From: Actinoplanes aureus
GTDB lineage: Bacteria > Actinomycetota > Actinomycetes > Mycobacteriales > Micromonosporaceae
Direction of reading: 5' to 3'
Assembly: GCF_015704865.1 (NCBI RefSeq)
Contig: NZ_JADQTO010000004.1
Coordinates: 74,755 to 138,754 of the forward strand
DNA: 64,000 bases
A program made the position numbers and the translations under genes. The notes under the pieces were generated by a model. That model searched no databases. It was given only the letters and a program-made list of their open reading frames with translations, and was not told where the DNA came from. Shown piece after piece: positions 27,738 through 35,744 of the stretch (its first letter is position 1; each line of letters starts with the position of its first letter).

Positions 27738-28877
27738 TCAATGGACGCCTGGCGGTCCCTGTGGGCGGCGCCTTCGGGAAACCAGAAACGCAAGAAGGGT
27801 CCCGATCGCGATAATTGCTCCACCCCCGCCAAGGACCGCCACCAGTGCGGTGCCACCCTTTTCTGGACGGGGAGGAGCAGCGACATCCTTAGAAGCCGAT
27901 GGCGTCGCCGTCTCGGAGGATCTTGCACTCGGATTCGCGTTGGAAGTCGCCGGGGGCACATCAGCGGTCAGCGCCTTGACGACGTTCAACACACCAAAGC
28001 CACACTCGTCGTCCCGCCCCGGCGGTCCAATATCCGTCGCGGTAAAGGTGAGTCGATAGATAACTTCCTTGGCCGAAAGGTCAGGGAACTTGGATCGCAC
28101 AAGTGCAGCCGCGCCCGAAACGATAGCGGTGGCTACTGATGTTCCTGCGGTCTTTATGTAGCGATTATTGAGTGCGGTGGTTACTATCTCAGATCCTGGT
28201 GCGCAGATATCCACCTCTGGTCCAGTGACTGAGAAGTCGGCATGTTGGCCAGTCCGCTCGATGGCGCCTACCGCTAGAACGTCAGGTATTGCGGCAGGAT
28301 AGCCCAAAAGTGTGCTCTGGGTGGTATTTCCCGCCGCCGCGACAATGACCGAGTCGGATCGTCCGGCCGCGCTGACTGCGCGGTTTATTGAGAGTGATTG
28401 AGGTGCTGCCGCGGACACATTTATGACCTCAGCGCCGTGGCTGGCTGCCCACTCAATTCCAACTGCCAAGTCGGTCCCGCCCTCGTCGGCGCTCGAAGTT
28501 CTAATCGGAAGTATCTTGGCCGCGGGGGCAACGCCGAGCACGCCCTCTTTTGCCCCGTGGCCATGTCCAGCTATGGCCCCTGCCATGTGAGTACCGTGAC
28601 CCGAGCTGTCTGTTTGCCCTGTGCCGCCGCCATCGGCAAGCAAGTCGGTGCCAGGAACAAGGTTCTTCTCAAGATCGCGATGCCGTGAGGTGCCGCTATC
28701 GGGAACGCCAACAGTTATGCCAGTACCGGTGGATATCTGGTGCGCTTGGTCGATATTGAGGTATTCGAGAAACCATTGTGCGGCTCTGGTGTTATCTGCG
28801 CGAGCAGAATTCCCGGGTGCAATAATCATGGCAGCCGAAATTATGCCGATGCTTACAGCTGCAACTTTGGATCTCAT
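27738..28877 (-). CDS. Mycosin-type subtilase (S8 serine protease) of a type VII-like system
   Basis: 379 residues from ATG 28877. Signal peptide (about 1-27), then a subtilase domain with catalytic D60 (GVPDSG), H94 (SSGHGTHMAG), oxyanion N184 (AAGN) and S247 (AGTSVATA). A Ser/Pro/Ala linker leads to one C-terminal transmembrane helix and a basic tail. Secreted, membrane-anchored mycosins (MycP) accompany ESX secretion systems and process or gate substrates. It overlaps the upstream PPE-like gene by ATGA. Base composition is clearly lower in GC than in the flanks. No EccB-E components are nearby. Confidence 0.88.
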   Translation of the reverse strand: MRSKVAAVSIGIISAAMIIAPGNSARADNTRAAQWFLEYLNIDQAHQISTGTGITVGVPDSGTSRHRDLEKNLVPGTDLLADGGGTGQTDSSGHGTHMAGAIAGHGHGAKEGVLGVAPAAKILPIRTSSADEGGTDLAVGIEWAASHGAEVINVSAAAPQSLSINRAVSAAGRSDSVIVAAAGNTTQSTLLGYPAAIPDVLAVGAIERTGQHADFSVTGPEVDICAPGSEIVTTALNNRYIKTAGTSVATAIVSGAAALVRSKFPDLSAKEVIYRLTFTATDIGPPGRDDECGFGVLNVVKALTADVPPATSNANPSARSSETATPSASKDVAAPPRPEKGGTALVAVLGGGGAIIAIGTLLAFLVSRRRRPQGPPGVH

Positions 28878-30142
28878 TGGTCGTGGAGACCAATGACGGG
28901 GCCAGGATCGATCTTCGCTGGCGGTGCGGGTCGAATGATCGGCGCAATTCCCTGGAGGGTCTCCCAAGGTGTGTCTGGATCCCGACGAGTTGTTCGGTCG
29001 TGATCCGTGGCCTTAGGTCCGAGAGGCCTTGGGCTGGGTGCTCCGTGGCCAATAAGGCCTCCGACCGGATTCACCCGCTGTATGCCGGCGCGGCCCGGCG
29101 CAGGTTGTCGCGGTGGAGAGGTCGGCATGCTGCCGATGATTCCGTTATGGGGAAAGGGCCGAGCTTTGGTCGCAGGGTCGGGCGCGTAGCTGCCGATGGC
29201 CTTGCCTCGAGCAGGCAGCTGACTGAACGCTGAATCGTTGGACCGGGTGGGTGGCGGCGTTGCATTCACGTCGGGCGCGGTTGTGATGGGATTTTTCGGT
29301 GACGTTGGAGGTGTGGGATCACCGTTTGGCGTTGGACCCGGGCGCACTTCGCCCAGTACTGGGCCAGAGTGGGGCGCTCGAGAGTCTGGTTTCCCGATGT
29401 TGGGCGACGGATTGCTAGGTCTGTCGGAGCCCAGCGCCTCCGCTCGGAAGCGACGCAAGCTTGATTTGCCGTTATTAGTAAGGGACGGTGTTGCGACCGG
29501 TAGCGGCGGGTTGAGATAGGCGCCGTCAGGCACAAACTCGCTGCTGATCTCGGAACTAAAAGGAGCCTTGTAGGGTTTCGGTTGGATGATCGAGACCTGG
29601 GCCAGAGCGAGCTCCGAACTAAGCGACGACATAACACGCCGAGCCTGTTCCTCAAGCTCCGCCTGCCGTCCCTCCGCGACCGGCGACTGCGGCGGCATCC
29701 CCTTGGCCTTGCCCGCACCCAATTGATAGACCCGCATCTCCTCCTCATGCCCGGCCAGCAAAACCTCATTGCCCGCATGCTCACGCTGAATCCCCGCCAT
29801 CCTCTGGCGGGCCGAGTCCAGCGCCCCCGTCGCCCCGGCCAGGGCCCGGTGGTTCTCCACCGCCGCCTCATACGTATCCCGGAGGCTGGCGATAAGAACG
29901 TCGAGCCGCTCCAGATACGCCGCCGCGGCCGGGCTCTTCTCCGGGGGCCAGGCGGCCGCCAGGCCGGCCCGGTAGCGCTCGACGCCGGACAGATGCTGGA
30001 GGACCAGCTCGTACGACCGCTTCCACGCGCCGAGGACATGCTGGTGAGTGCCCGGGTCGTGCGGCTCGATCATCGACCACATCTGGGAAACGCGCAGCGC
30101 CCACCAATTGGTGCCGCCGCTGGTGCCGCCGCTGTCCAGCAT
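28874..30142 (-). CDS. PPE/WXG-like N-terminal helical protein with Pro-rich tail
   Basis: 422 residues from ATG 30142, GAGGAG SD 7 nt upstream. Residues 1-170 are helical (WWALRVSQMW, HVLGAWKRSYELV, LERLDVLIASLRDTYEAAVENHRAL), resembling WXG100/PPE-type secretion substrates. Residues about 200-422 are a Pro/Ser/Asn-rich disordered tail with no cysteine. Composition changes inside the gene: lines near 29.9 kb are about 70% GC, those near 28.8-29.5 kb about 50%. Coupled by overlaps to the genes on both sides, it is the likely substrate or partner of the mycosin. Function is inferred. Confidence 0.7.
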   Translation of the reverse strand: MLDSGGTSGGTNWWALRVSQMWSMIEPHDPGTHQHVLGAWKRSYELVLQHLSGVERYRAGLAAAWPPEKSPAAAAYLERLDVLIASLRDTYEAAVENHRALAGATGALDSARQRMAGIQREHAGNEVLLAGHEEEMRVYQLGAGKAKGMPPQSPVAEGRQAELEEQARRVMSSLSSELALAQVSIIQPKPYKAPFSSEISSEFVPDGAYLNPPLPVATPSLTNNGKSSLRRFRAEALGSDRPSNPSPNIGKPDSRAPHSGPVLGEVRPGPTPNGDPTPPTSPKNPITTAPDVNATPPPTRSNDSAFSQLPARGKAIGSYAPDPATKARPFPHNGIIGSMPTSPPRQPAPGRAGIQRVNPVGGLIGHGAPSPRPLGPKATDHDRTTRRDPDTPWETLQGIAPIIRPAPPAKIDPGPVIGLHDQ

Positions 30143-30561
30143 CAAGGCTCCTCGGTGGTGGGGAGGATGCCGGCGGTGCGCAGCCCGGCGTGCACGTCGG
30201 TGACCCTGGCCCGGGCGTAGGCGTCGGCGCCGCGATACTTCTCGCTTACCTCACGGGCCGCGGTGGCGAAGCCGTACGTCCCGTTGGCGTAGTTGTAGAC
30301 GTTCTGCAGGGCGACGTCTTGGGCCCGCTCGTGGGCGGCCCGGAAGAACTGCAACTCCAGGAAGCCCTCGTGCGCTGGTGGCAGCGCGGTGAGCATGGTG
30401 TCGCTGACCTGGACCGCCCGTGGGGCGTAATTCTGCTCGACGTCCGCCTTCAGCCTTGCGGCGAACTCCTCCATGGCCAGGATGTCTGCTTCGATGTCGC
30501 CGAAGGTGGTGTGACCGTAATCGCGTAGCCACGCCGGACCCAGGTCCTCTTCCGGGATCAT
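30142..30561 (-). CDS. WXG100-like small helical protein of the T7SS-like cassette
   Basis: 139 residues from ATG 30561, chosen for its GGAGG SD 8 nt upstream over ATG 30576. Helical throughout (EADILAMEEFAARLKADVEQ, FLELQFFRAAHERAQDVALQNVYNYANGTYGFATAAREV), with no signal peptide. Size and position as first gene of the three-gene cassette suggest an ESX-type substrate or chaperone. A canonical WXG turn is not obvious, so this is tentative. TGATG overlap with the next gene. Confidence 0.65.
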   Translation of the reverse strand: MIPEEDLGPAWLRDYGHTTFGDIEADILAMEEFAARLKADVEQNYAPRAVQVSDTMLTALPPAHEGFLELQFFRAAHERAQDVALQNVYNYANGTYGFATAAREVSEKYRGADAYARARVTDVHAGLRTAGILPTTEEP

Positions 30562-30590
30562 CGAGCGAGCCTCCATCGACGCCGAACGAA

Positions 30591-30607
30591 TAATCTCTGT
30601 GAGATTA
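30591..30607. promoter_or_regulatory. Palindromic operator candidate of the T7SS-like cassette
   Basis: Perfect TAATCTC-TGT-GAGATTA inverted repeat upstream of the first cassette gene. Its outer arm supplies a TAATCT -10 on the minus strand (30602-30607), so protein binding here could control the operon. Confidence 0.5.
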
Positions 30608-30660
30608 GCCGCTCACAGCGAGTATTTCCGCCCCCTGTGGACAGCGCTCGGAGGCGGCGT

Positions 30661-30858
30661 TCAGCGCGGCAGTGCGGAGGACCGCCAGGTGCGTGACCTG
30701 GTCGTCGGGCGGGCTGATCGGATCCAGTCCGAGGGCGGAACGACCGTCGTTCCGGAATTGACCGAAGTGGATCGAGATGCCAGGATGGCGGCCAACGCTG
30801 CCACCTCATGATCGTCTAGGCTTCCCCGTACGACGCTGACCAGCGGTTCCTCATTCAT
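30661..30858 (-). CDS. accE: Acyl-CoA carboxylase epsilon subunit
   Basis: 65 residues from ATG 30858. The small actinobacterial AccE pattern is visible: PLVSVVRGSLDDHEVAALAAIL at the start and a WRSSALPR C-terminus after a variable Ser/Thr/Arg middle. AccE stabilises the AccA-AccD holoenzyme. TACGCT (30865-30870, reverse) lies 6 nt before the ATG, so it is leaderless with its own promoter. It normally sits directly after accD; here about 4.9 kb of other genes intervene. Confidence 0.75.
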   Translation of the reverse strand: MNEEPLVSVVRGSLDDHEVAALAAILASRSTSVNSGTTVVPPSDWIRSARPTTRSRTWRSSALPR

Positions 30859-30959
30859 CAGCCGAGCGTACGACGGGTTACCAGAAGTTCGGTGACACGC
30901 GTCCCACACTCGGCTGATCAATTCGCGGCCGCTCGACAGAACCAGGTATTTTCTGCGTG

Positions 30960-33900
30960 ATGTCTTCTTCTCCCCCTCTCGTAGTCGCTGATCGGTACCG
31001 GCTTGTCGCGCCGCTCGGTCAGGGCGGGATGGGGCGTGTCTGGCGGGCGACGGACGTCGTCCTGCACCGGGACGTGGCGATCAAGGAACTCGTGCCGCCA
31101 CCTGGGCTGACGCCGGGCGAGCGGCAGGAGATGCGGGAGCGGTCGCTGCGCGAGGCGCGCGCGATCGCCCGGCTCAACAACATCAACGTGGTGCGCGTCT
31201 TCGACGTGCTGCGTACGGACGCCGACCCGTGGATCGTCATGGAGTACGTGGCGTCCCGCTCGCTGCAGGACACGCTGGCGGCTGACGGCCCGTTCAATCC
31301 GGTGCGCGCGGCCGAGATCGGCCTGGGCGTGCTCAACGCCCTGCGCGCCGCGCACCGGGCCGGTGTGGTGCACCGCGACGTGAAGCCGGGCAACGTGCTG
31401 CTCGGCGCCGACGGCCGTGTCGTGCTGACCGATTTCGGTCTGGCTACCGTGCCCGGCGACCCGAACGTGACTCGCACCGGCCTGGTGCTGGGCTCCCCGG
31501 CGTACATCGCTCCGGAACGCGCGCGGGACGGCACGGCCGGGCCGGCAGCCGACCTCTGGTCGCTCGGCGCCACCCTGTTCGCCGCGGTCGAGGGGCAGTC
31601 ACCGTTCGCGCGCCCGTCGGCGATCGCCACCCTGGCCGCGCTGGCCACCGAGAACGTGCCTCCGTCGCGCGCGGCGGGGCCGCTCAAACCCGTACTGAAC
31701 GGGTTGTTGCGCAAGGATCCCGCCCACCGCATCAATGCGGAGGAGGCCGAGCGACTGCTGTCGCGCGCCGCCGGGCGGCGCGCCCGGGTGACCTTCCCGA
31801 TGAGCCCGACCATGCGCCGGCCGGGCGTCGGCCGCGAGCGGCCGTCGCTGCCGAGCGGTCCGGGTGGCCCGCCGGTGCTGCCCGGTGCCGGCTTCGCCAC
31901 CGGCTCGGCGCCGGTGGTGCCCACCCCGCGTCCGCCGGTCACCGCCACCCCGCCGCCGGGCGCGCGGCCCACCTACGCCGCGGGCAAGGCATCCGTCGCC
32001 GGCCCGGCGCCGTCCGACGCTCCACCGCGCGCTTCGCGCCCGGGAAGCAAACCCCTGGACGCCACGCGCCTGGATACGCCGCCGGTTTCCGACGAGACAA
32101 CCAAACTTTCCGGTACGCCCGACGGGCCCCCCAGCCCGGTAAGAGGCGGCCACGGCCACCCGGCGACGCCGGCTGCTCCGCGGTCCGGCGCGCTGCCACC
32201 GACCGCCCCGGTCAGCCCGGCGCGGGTCGGCTTCACCGCAGCGGACGTCGCCGCCAACCGGCGCAAGCAGGCCGCACCGGAGCACGAACGGTCCCTGGCT
32301 GCCGCGACCGGCGCGTACCCGATCATCGCCAGCCCCGACGACTCGGCGCAGGCCACCACCGTCATGCCGGCCGGCGCTGCTCCGGTGCCCGGCAGTCCCG
32401 CAACGCAGACGACCTCGGCTGAGCCGGCTGCTGCACAGGGCACGCAGGCCGAGGCCGCACCGGCCAAGCCGGCTTCCCCGCAGGATGGGCAGACCAAGGA
32501 CGCGCCGGCTACGGCCGCACCCGCTCAGCCGGACTCAAGCAATGCCGCACCCGCTCAAACCGCGTCAGGCAAGACCGGAACCGCTCAAGCCGCGTCGGGC
32601 AAGACCGGAACCGCTCAGTCGAAGTCGGACACGTCCGGGCCGGCCGACGGAGAGTCGGGCAAGCCCGAGACGGCTCAGGCGAAGTCCGGGTCAGGCCCAG
32701 CCGGGGCAGCATCCGACTCGGACTCTTCGGAAGCCGAGACGGTCTCGACCGAGCCCGCCGACGCCGAGTCGGACGCTTCTACGCAGAGCAGGCAATCCGG
32801 TAAGGACGGGCAGGCCGCCGATGCGGAGTCCGCGCCCGAATCCGTCACCGAGGAAAGGGCTGACACCAAGGCCGGCCCTTCCGAAAGCGCCGACACGCCC
32901 GAAGCTGATGCGGCACCCAAGGCCGATGCAGCGACCAAAGATGCAGCGACCAAAGATGCAGCGGCCAAGGATGCAGCGGCCAAGACCGACGCCGCCGACT
33001 CCGCGAAGGCGTCAGCGGAAGCAGCCTCCGAGCCGGCCGGCGATGACTCCGCCGACAGCGCGAAGCCCACAGCCGACACCAAGGCCGACCAAAAGGCTGA
33101 AGGCGACCAAAAGGCTGAAACAGCGTCCGGCACGAAGGCTGAGCCGGCACCCGCTGCCGACCCCGACCGGACGTCGTTCATCGACCCCGACAAGACCTCC
33201 TTCGTCGACCTCACCGCGGTCGTCCCACCGCAGCCGTCCGCCGACGATCAGACCCGGGTGGTCGGCAACGTCGCCCCGGCTACCCGGTTCGCCCGGCCCA
33301 ACCGCCCGGCCTGGACGCCGATGTCGCAGCGCAAAGTCGTCCGCCGTACCGGAATAACGATCCTCGGAACGACCCTGACCAGGCGGCAGGCCGCCATCGG
33401 CCTGGGCATCGTGCTCACCTTCGTCCTGCTTGTCGGCATCATCCTGGTGCAGGCGATGGGCGGCGATTCCGGCGGGCCGACCACGGACTCGGCCAAGCCC
33501 GCGGCTGCGGCGACCGGCAAGCCGGGTGCCGGAAAACCGAGCGGCGCGGTGTCGAAGCCGGCTTCCGCCTCGCCGACCGGCGGGATACCGAAGGGCTGGC
33601 ACACCTACAAGGGCCGGGGCTTCAGCTTCCCGGTTCCGGACAGCGTCAAGTCCTCCGGCGGCGGCACCGGTGTCATGATCCAGTGGAAGAACCGGCTGGT
33701 CCGCGTCGACATCATGGACGGGCCGCTCAAGGATCCGGTCAAGTTCCTCCGGGAGCAGGACACCGGCCGCTACAACAGCTACGACGAGATCGGGATCACC
33801 GAGCTCGACTTCCACGGCCCGGCCGCCGACTGGGAGTTCTACTACACCACCGACAGCGGCTCCGACCAGCGCGTCGTGCGGCGGGCTTTCCAGCTCGACG

Positions 33901-34001
33901 GCAAGACGTGGCTGCTCAGCTGGTACACCCAGACGGAGGACTGGGAGGCCGCGAAGAAGGACTTCGCTGTCATCGCGCAGGGGTTCCGAGCGGGGTCGTA
34001 G
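30960..34001 (+). CDS. Giant receptor Ser/Thr protein kinase with repeat-rich linker
   Basis: About 1013 residues from ATG 30960 (GTG 30957 precedes it). TATTTT at 30947-30952 is 7 nt upstream: leaderless. Kinase domain with LGQGGMGRV, VAIKEL, HRDVKPGNV (catalytic D140), DFGLATV. Residues about 280-800 are a Pro/Ala/Lys/Asp-rich linker with short tandem repeats (GKTGTAQ, KDAA, DQKAEG), some exact at DNA level near 32.57, 32.94 and 33.10 kb. A transmembrane helix at about 810-833 precedes an extracytoplasmic domain resembling the outer domain of the kinase at 8.8-10.7 kb. The linker may span a thick wall or be highly phosphorylated; inferred. Confidence 0.88.
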   Translation: MSSSPPLVVADRYRLVAPLGQGGMGRVWRATDVVLHRDVAIKELVPPPGLTPGERQEMRERSLREARAIARLNNINVVRVFDVLRTDADPWIVMEYVASRSLQDTLAADGPFNPVRAAEIGLGVLNALRAAHRAGVVHRDVKPGNVLLGADGRVVLTDFGLATVPGDPNVTRTGLVLGSPAYIAPERARDGTAGPAADLWSLGATLFAAVEGQSPFARPSAIATLAALATENVPPSRAAGPLKPVLNGLLRKDPAHRINAEEAERLLSRAAGRRARVTFPMSPTMRRPGVGRERPSLPSGPGGPPVLPGAGFATGSAPVVPTPRPPVTATPPPGARPTYAAGKASVAGPAPSDAPPRASRPGSKPLDATRLDTPPVSDETTKLSGTPDGPPSPVRGGHGHPATPAAPRSGALPPTAPVSPARVGFTAADVAANRRKQAAPEHERSLAAATGAYPIIASPDDSAQATTVMPAGAAPVPGSPATQTTSAEPAAAQGTQAEAAPAKPASPQDGQTKDAPATAAPAQPDSSNAAPAQTASGKTGTAQAASGKTGTAQSKSDTSGPADGESGKPETAQAKSGSGPAGAASDSDSSEAETVSTEPADAESDASTQSRQSGKDGQAADAESAPESVTEERADTKAGPSESADTPEADAAPKADAATKDAATKDAAAKDAAAKTDAADSAKASAEAASEPAGDDSADSAKPTADTKADQKAEGDQKAETASGTKAEPAPAADPDRTSFIDPDKTSFVDLTAVVPPQPSADDQTRVVGNVAPATRFARPNRPAWTPMSQRKVVRRTGITILGTTLTRRQAAIGLGIVLTFVLLVGIILVQAMGGDSGGPTTDSAKPAAAATGKPGAGKPSGAVSKPASASPTGGIPKGWHTYKGRGFSFPVPDSVKSSGGGTGVMIQWKNRLVRVDIMDGPLKDPVKFLREQDTGRYNSYDEIGITELDFHGPAADWEFYYTTDSGSDQRVVRRAFQLDGKTWLLSWYTQTEDWEAAKKDFAVIAQGFRAGS

Positions 34002-34014
34002 TCACCACCATGAG

Positions 34015-34051
34015 TGAGATCCGGACGGCTGGGTAGTTATCCGGGATCTCA
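34015..34051 (+). terminator. Hairpin terminator after the giant kinase
   Basis: TGAGATCCGGA (34015-34025) pairs with 34040-34051 apart from one bulged G; 14-nt loop, 14 nt after the kinase stop. Confidence 0.5.
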
Positions 34052-34065
34052 GATGGAGGTGCATC

Positions 34066-34281
34066 ATGAACTGCCGACGACACGGCAGGAAGCCCACGAT
34101 CGCACTGTGGATGCTGGTAGCGGTTGCGGACGTCGCGTTGATCGTGGCGGCCGCCGGTCTTGTCACGGTCCTGCTCGTCGTCGCCGGTGTCACGGTGGCG
34201 GCCGGTGGCGCGCTCGCCGTGCGTAACCTCGGCCGGCGCGAACCCGACACCGCGAAGGCGGTGCTACGCCGCCGCGCATAG
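34066..34281 (+). CDS. Small two-helix membrane protein
   Basis: 71 residues from ATG 34066 with a strong GGAGGT SD. A basic N-terminus (CRRHGRKP) precedes two hydrophobic helices (residues about 11-33 and 35-50) and a basic tail (RRREP...RRRA). Unrecognised family. It sits between the giant kinase and the first M50B-type protease. It is one of the few genes in this block with a clear SD. Confidence 0.6.
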   Translation: MNCRRHGRKPTIALWMLVAVADVALIVAAAGLVTVLLVVAGVTVAAGGALAVRNLGRREPDTAKAVLRRRA

Positions 34282-34304
34282 CGTGATCGGCTACAGTCCC
34301 CGGC

Positions 34305-35048
34305 GTGTTGTCGATCGACGGTGTGACTGACCTCTGGGACCAGCTCTTCGGCGCTCAGCCGGACCCGCCTGGCCTTCTCGTGCTGCTCACCGCAGTGGCC
34401 GGTCTCCTGGCCGTGGCTCTCCGTCCGGTCTGGCGGGTGGCCCGTAACGCCGTCACCATCGCGCACGAGGGCGGCCACGCCCTGTTCGCCCTGCTGACCG
34501 GCCGTAAGCTGCGGGGCATCCGGCTCGAGTTCGACACGTCCGGTCTCACCCTGTCGGCGGGCCGGCCGACCGGTCCCGGCATGATCCTGACCCTGCTCGG
34601 CGGCTACATCGCGCCGTCGCTGGTCGGTGTGCTCGGTGCCTGGCTGCTCGGTGGCAACCGGATCACCATGCTGCTCTGGCTCGCGGTCGTCCTGCTGTTG
34701 CTCATGCTGATCAACATCAGGAACGCGTTCGGCGTAGTCTCGCTGCTGATCACCGGCGCGATCGTCTTCGTCGTCTCCTGGTACGCGTCACCGCAGGTGC
34801 AGGCCGCGTTCGCGTACGCCGGGGTGTGGTTCCTGCTGTTCGGCGGTGTCCGGCCGGTCTTCGAGTTGCAGACGCTGCGTGGCCGGGGCCGGATGCGAGA
34901 CTCGGACCCGGACCAGCTGGCCCGGATCACCCACGTGCCGGCGCTCTTCTGGGTCGGGGTCTTCCTCGTGGTGAACCTGACCGCCCTGGCCGTCGGCGGG
35001 TTCCTGCTGGCCGGTCAGTGGCTGCCGGAGCTCTCCGCGACGTTGTGA
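34305..35048 (+). CDS. M50B-type membrane metalloprotease-like protein (copy 1)
   Basis: 247 residues, GTG start; TACAGT (34292-34297) 7 nt upstream makes it leaderless. Zinc motif HEGGH at 54-58 lies in the second hydrophobic segment, with about six to seven transmembrane helices and a conserved RNAFG after a Leu-rich helix. The Peptidase_M50B group includes putative intramembrane proteases; activity is not established. A paralogue follows after 30 nt. Confidence 0.82.
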   Translation: MLSIDGVTDLWDQLFGAQPDPPGLLVLLTAVAGLLAVALRPVWRVARNAVTIAHEGGHALFALLTGRKLRGIRLEFDTSGLTLSAGRPTGPGMILTLLGGYIAPSLVGVLGAWLLGGNRITMLLWLAVVLLLLMLINIRNAFGVVSLLITGAIVFVVSWYASPQVQAAFAYAGVWFLLFGGVRPVFELQTLRGRGRMRDSDPDQLARITHVPALFWVGVFLVVNLTALAVGGFLLAGQWLPELSATL

Positions 35049-35078
35049 CCATTCACGGTCGCCGATACCGTGCGTGCT

Positions 35079-35741
35079 GTGGAGCAGACACCGGGGCTGG
35101 CCTGGACGACCGCGGTGATCGCATTCGTGCTGGCCATGCCGTTGTGGCGGTTCTCCATGTACGCGGTCACCCTTGCTCATGAGGGCGGCCACGCGCTGAT
35201 CGGCCTGCTTCTCGGCGGCAAGCTGGAGAAGCAGAAGATTCGTCTGAACCGGGACGGTGGCGGGGCCACCCACATCCACATCGGCGGCCTCGGCCGGTTC
35301 TTCACCCTGCTCGCCGGCTATCTCGGGCCGTCAGCGGTCGGCTTCGCCGGCGTACAGATGCTGGTGCACGGCTTCGACCCGCAGGCGGTGCTGGTGATGA
35401 GCCTGGTCTTCGCCGTCTTCGTGCTGATCCTGACCCGTAACGCGTTCGGCCTGCTGGTGGCCGGCGGCACGGTCGCGTTGCTGTGGCTGGTGACCACCCG
35501 CGCGCAGGCGGAGGCGCAGCTCGCGGTCGCCTACGTCTGGGTGTGGTTCATGCTGATGGGCGGCTCACGGCAGATTCCCCACCTGTACCAGGGCATGCTC
35601 AAGCCGAACAACGGCTCCGATACCGAGCTGTTGCAGAAGCACACGCACATCGGCGACGTAGTGTGGCTCTTCGTCTTCTGGCTCGGCACCGTCGCCGCGC
35701 TCGTCTACGGCGGGGCGCTGTTGCTGCGCCACCCGGTCTGA
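35079..35741 (+). CDS. M50B-type membrane metalloprotease-like protein (copy 2)
   Basis: 220 residues from GTG 35079. TACCGT (35066-35071) is 7 nt upstream, making GTG 35079 the leaderless start rather than GTG 35070. HEGGH at 34-38 and RNAFG are shared with copy 1, as is the helix layout, while the rest has diverged. A His-rich loop (THIHIGGLG) is unique. The pair looks like an old tandem duplication with separate promoters. It ends 3 nt from the accD stop codon on the other strand. Confidence 0.82.
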   Translation: MEQTPGLAWTTAVIAFVLAMPLWRFSMYAVTLAHEGGHALIGLLLGGKLEKQKIRLNRDGGGATHIHIGGLGRFFTLLAGYLGPSAVGFAGVQMLVHGFDPQAVLVMSLVFAVFVLILTRNAFGLLVAGGTVALLWLVTTRAQAEAQLAVAYVWVWFMLMGGSRQIPHLYQGMLKPNNGSDTELLQKHTHIGDVVWLFVFWLGTVAALVYGGALLLRHPV

Positions 35742-35744
35742 CGA

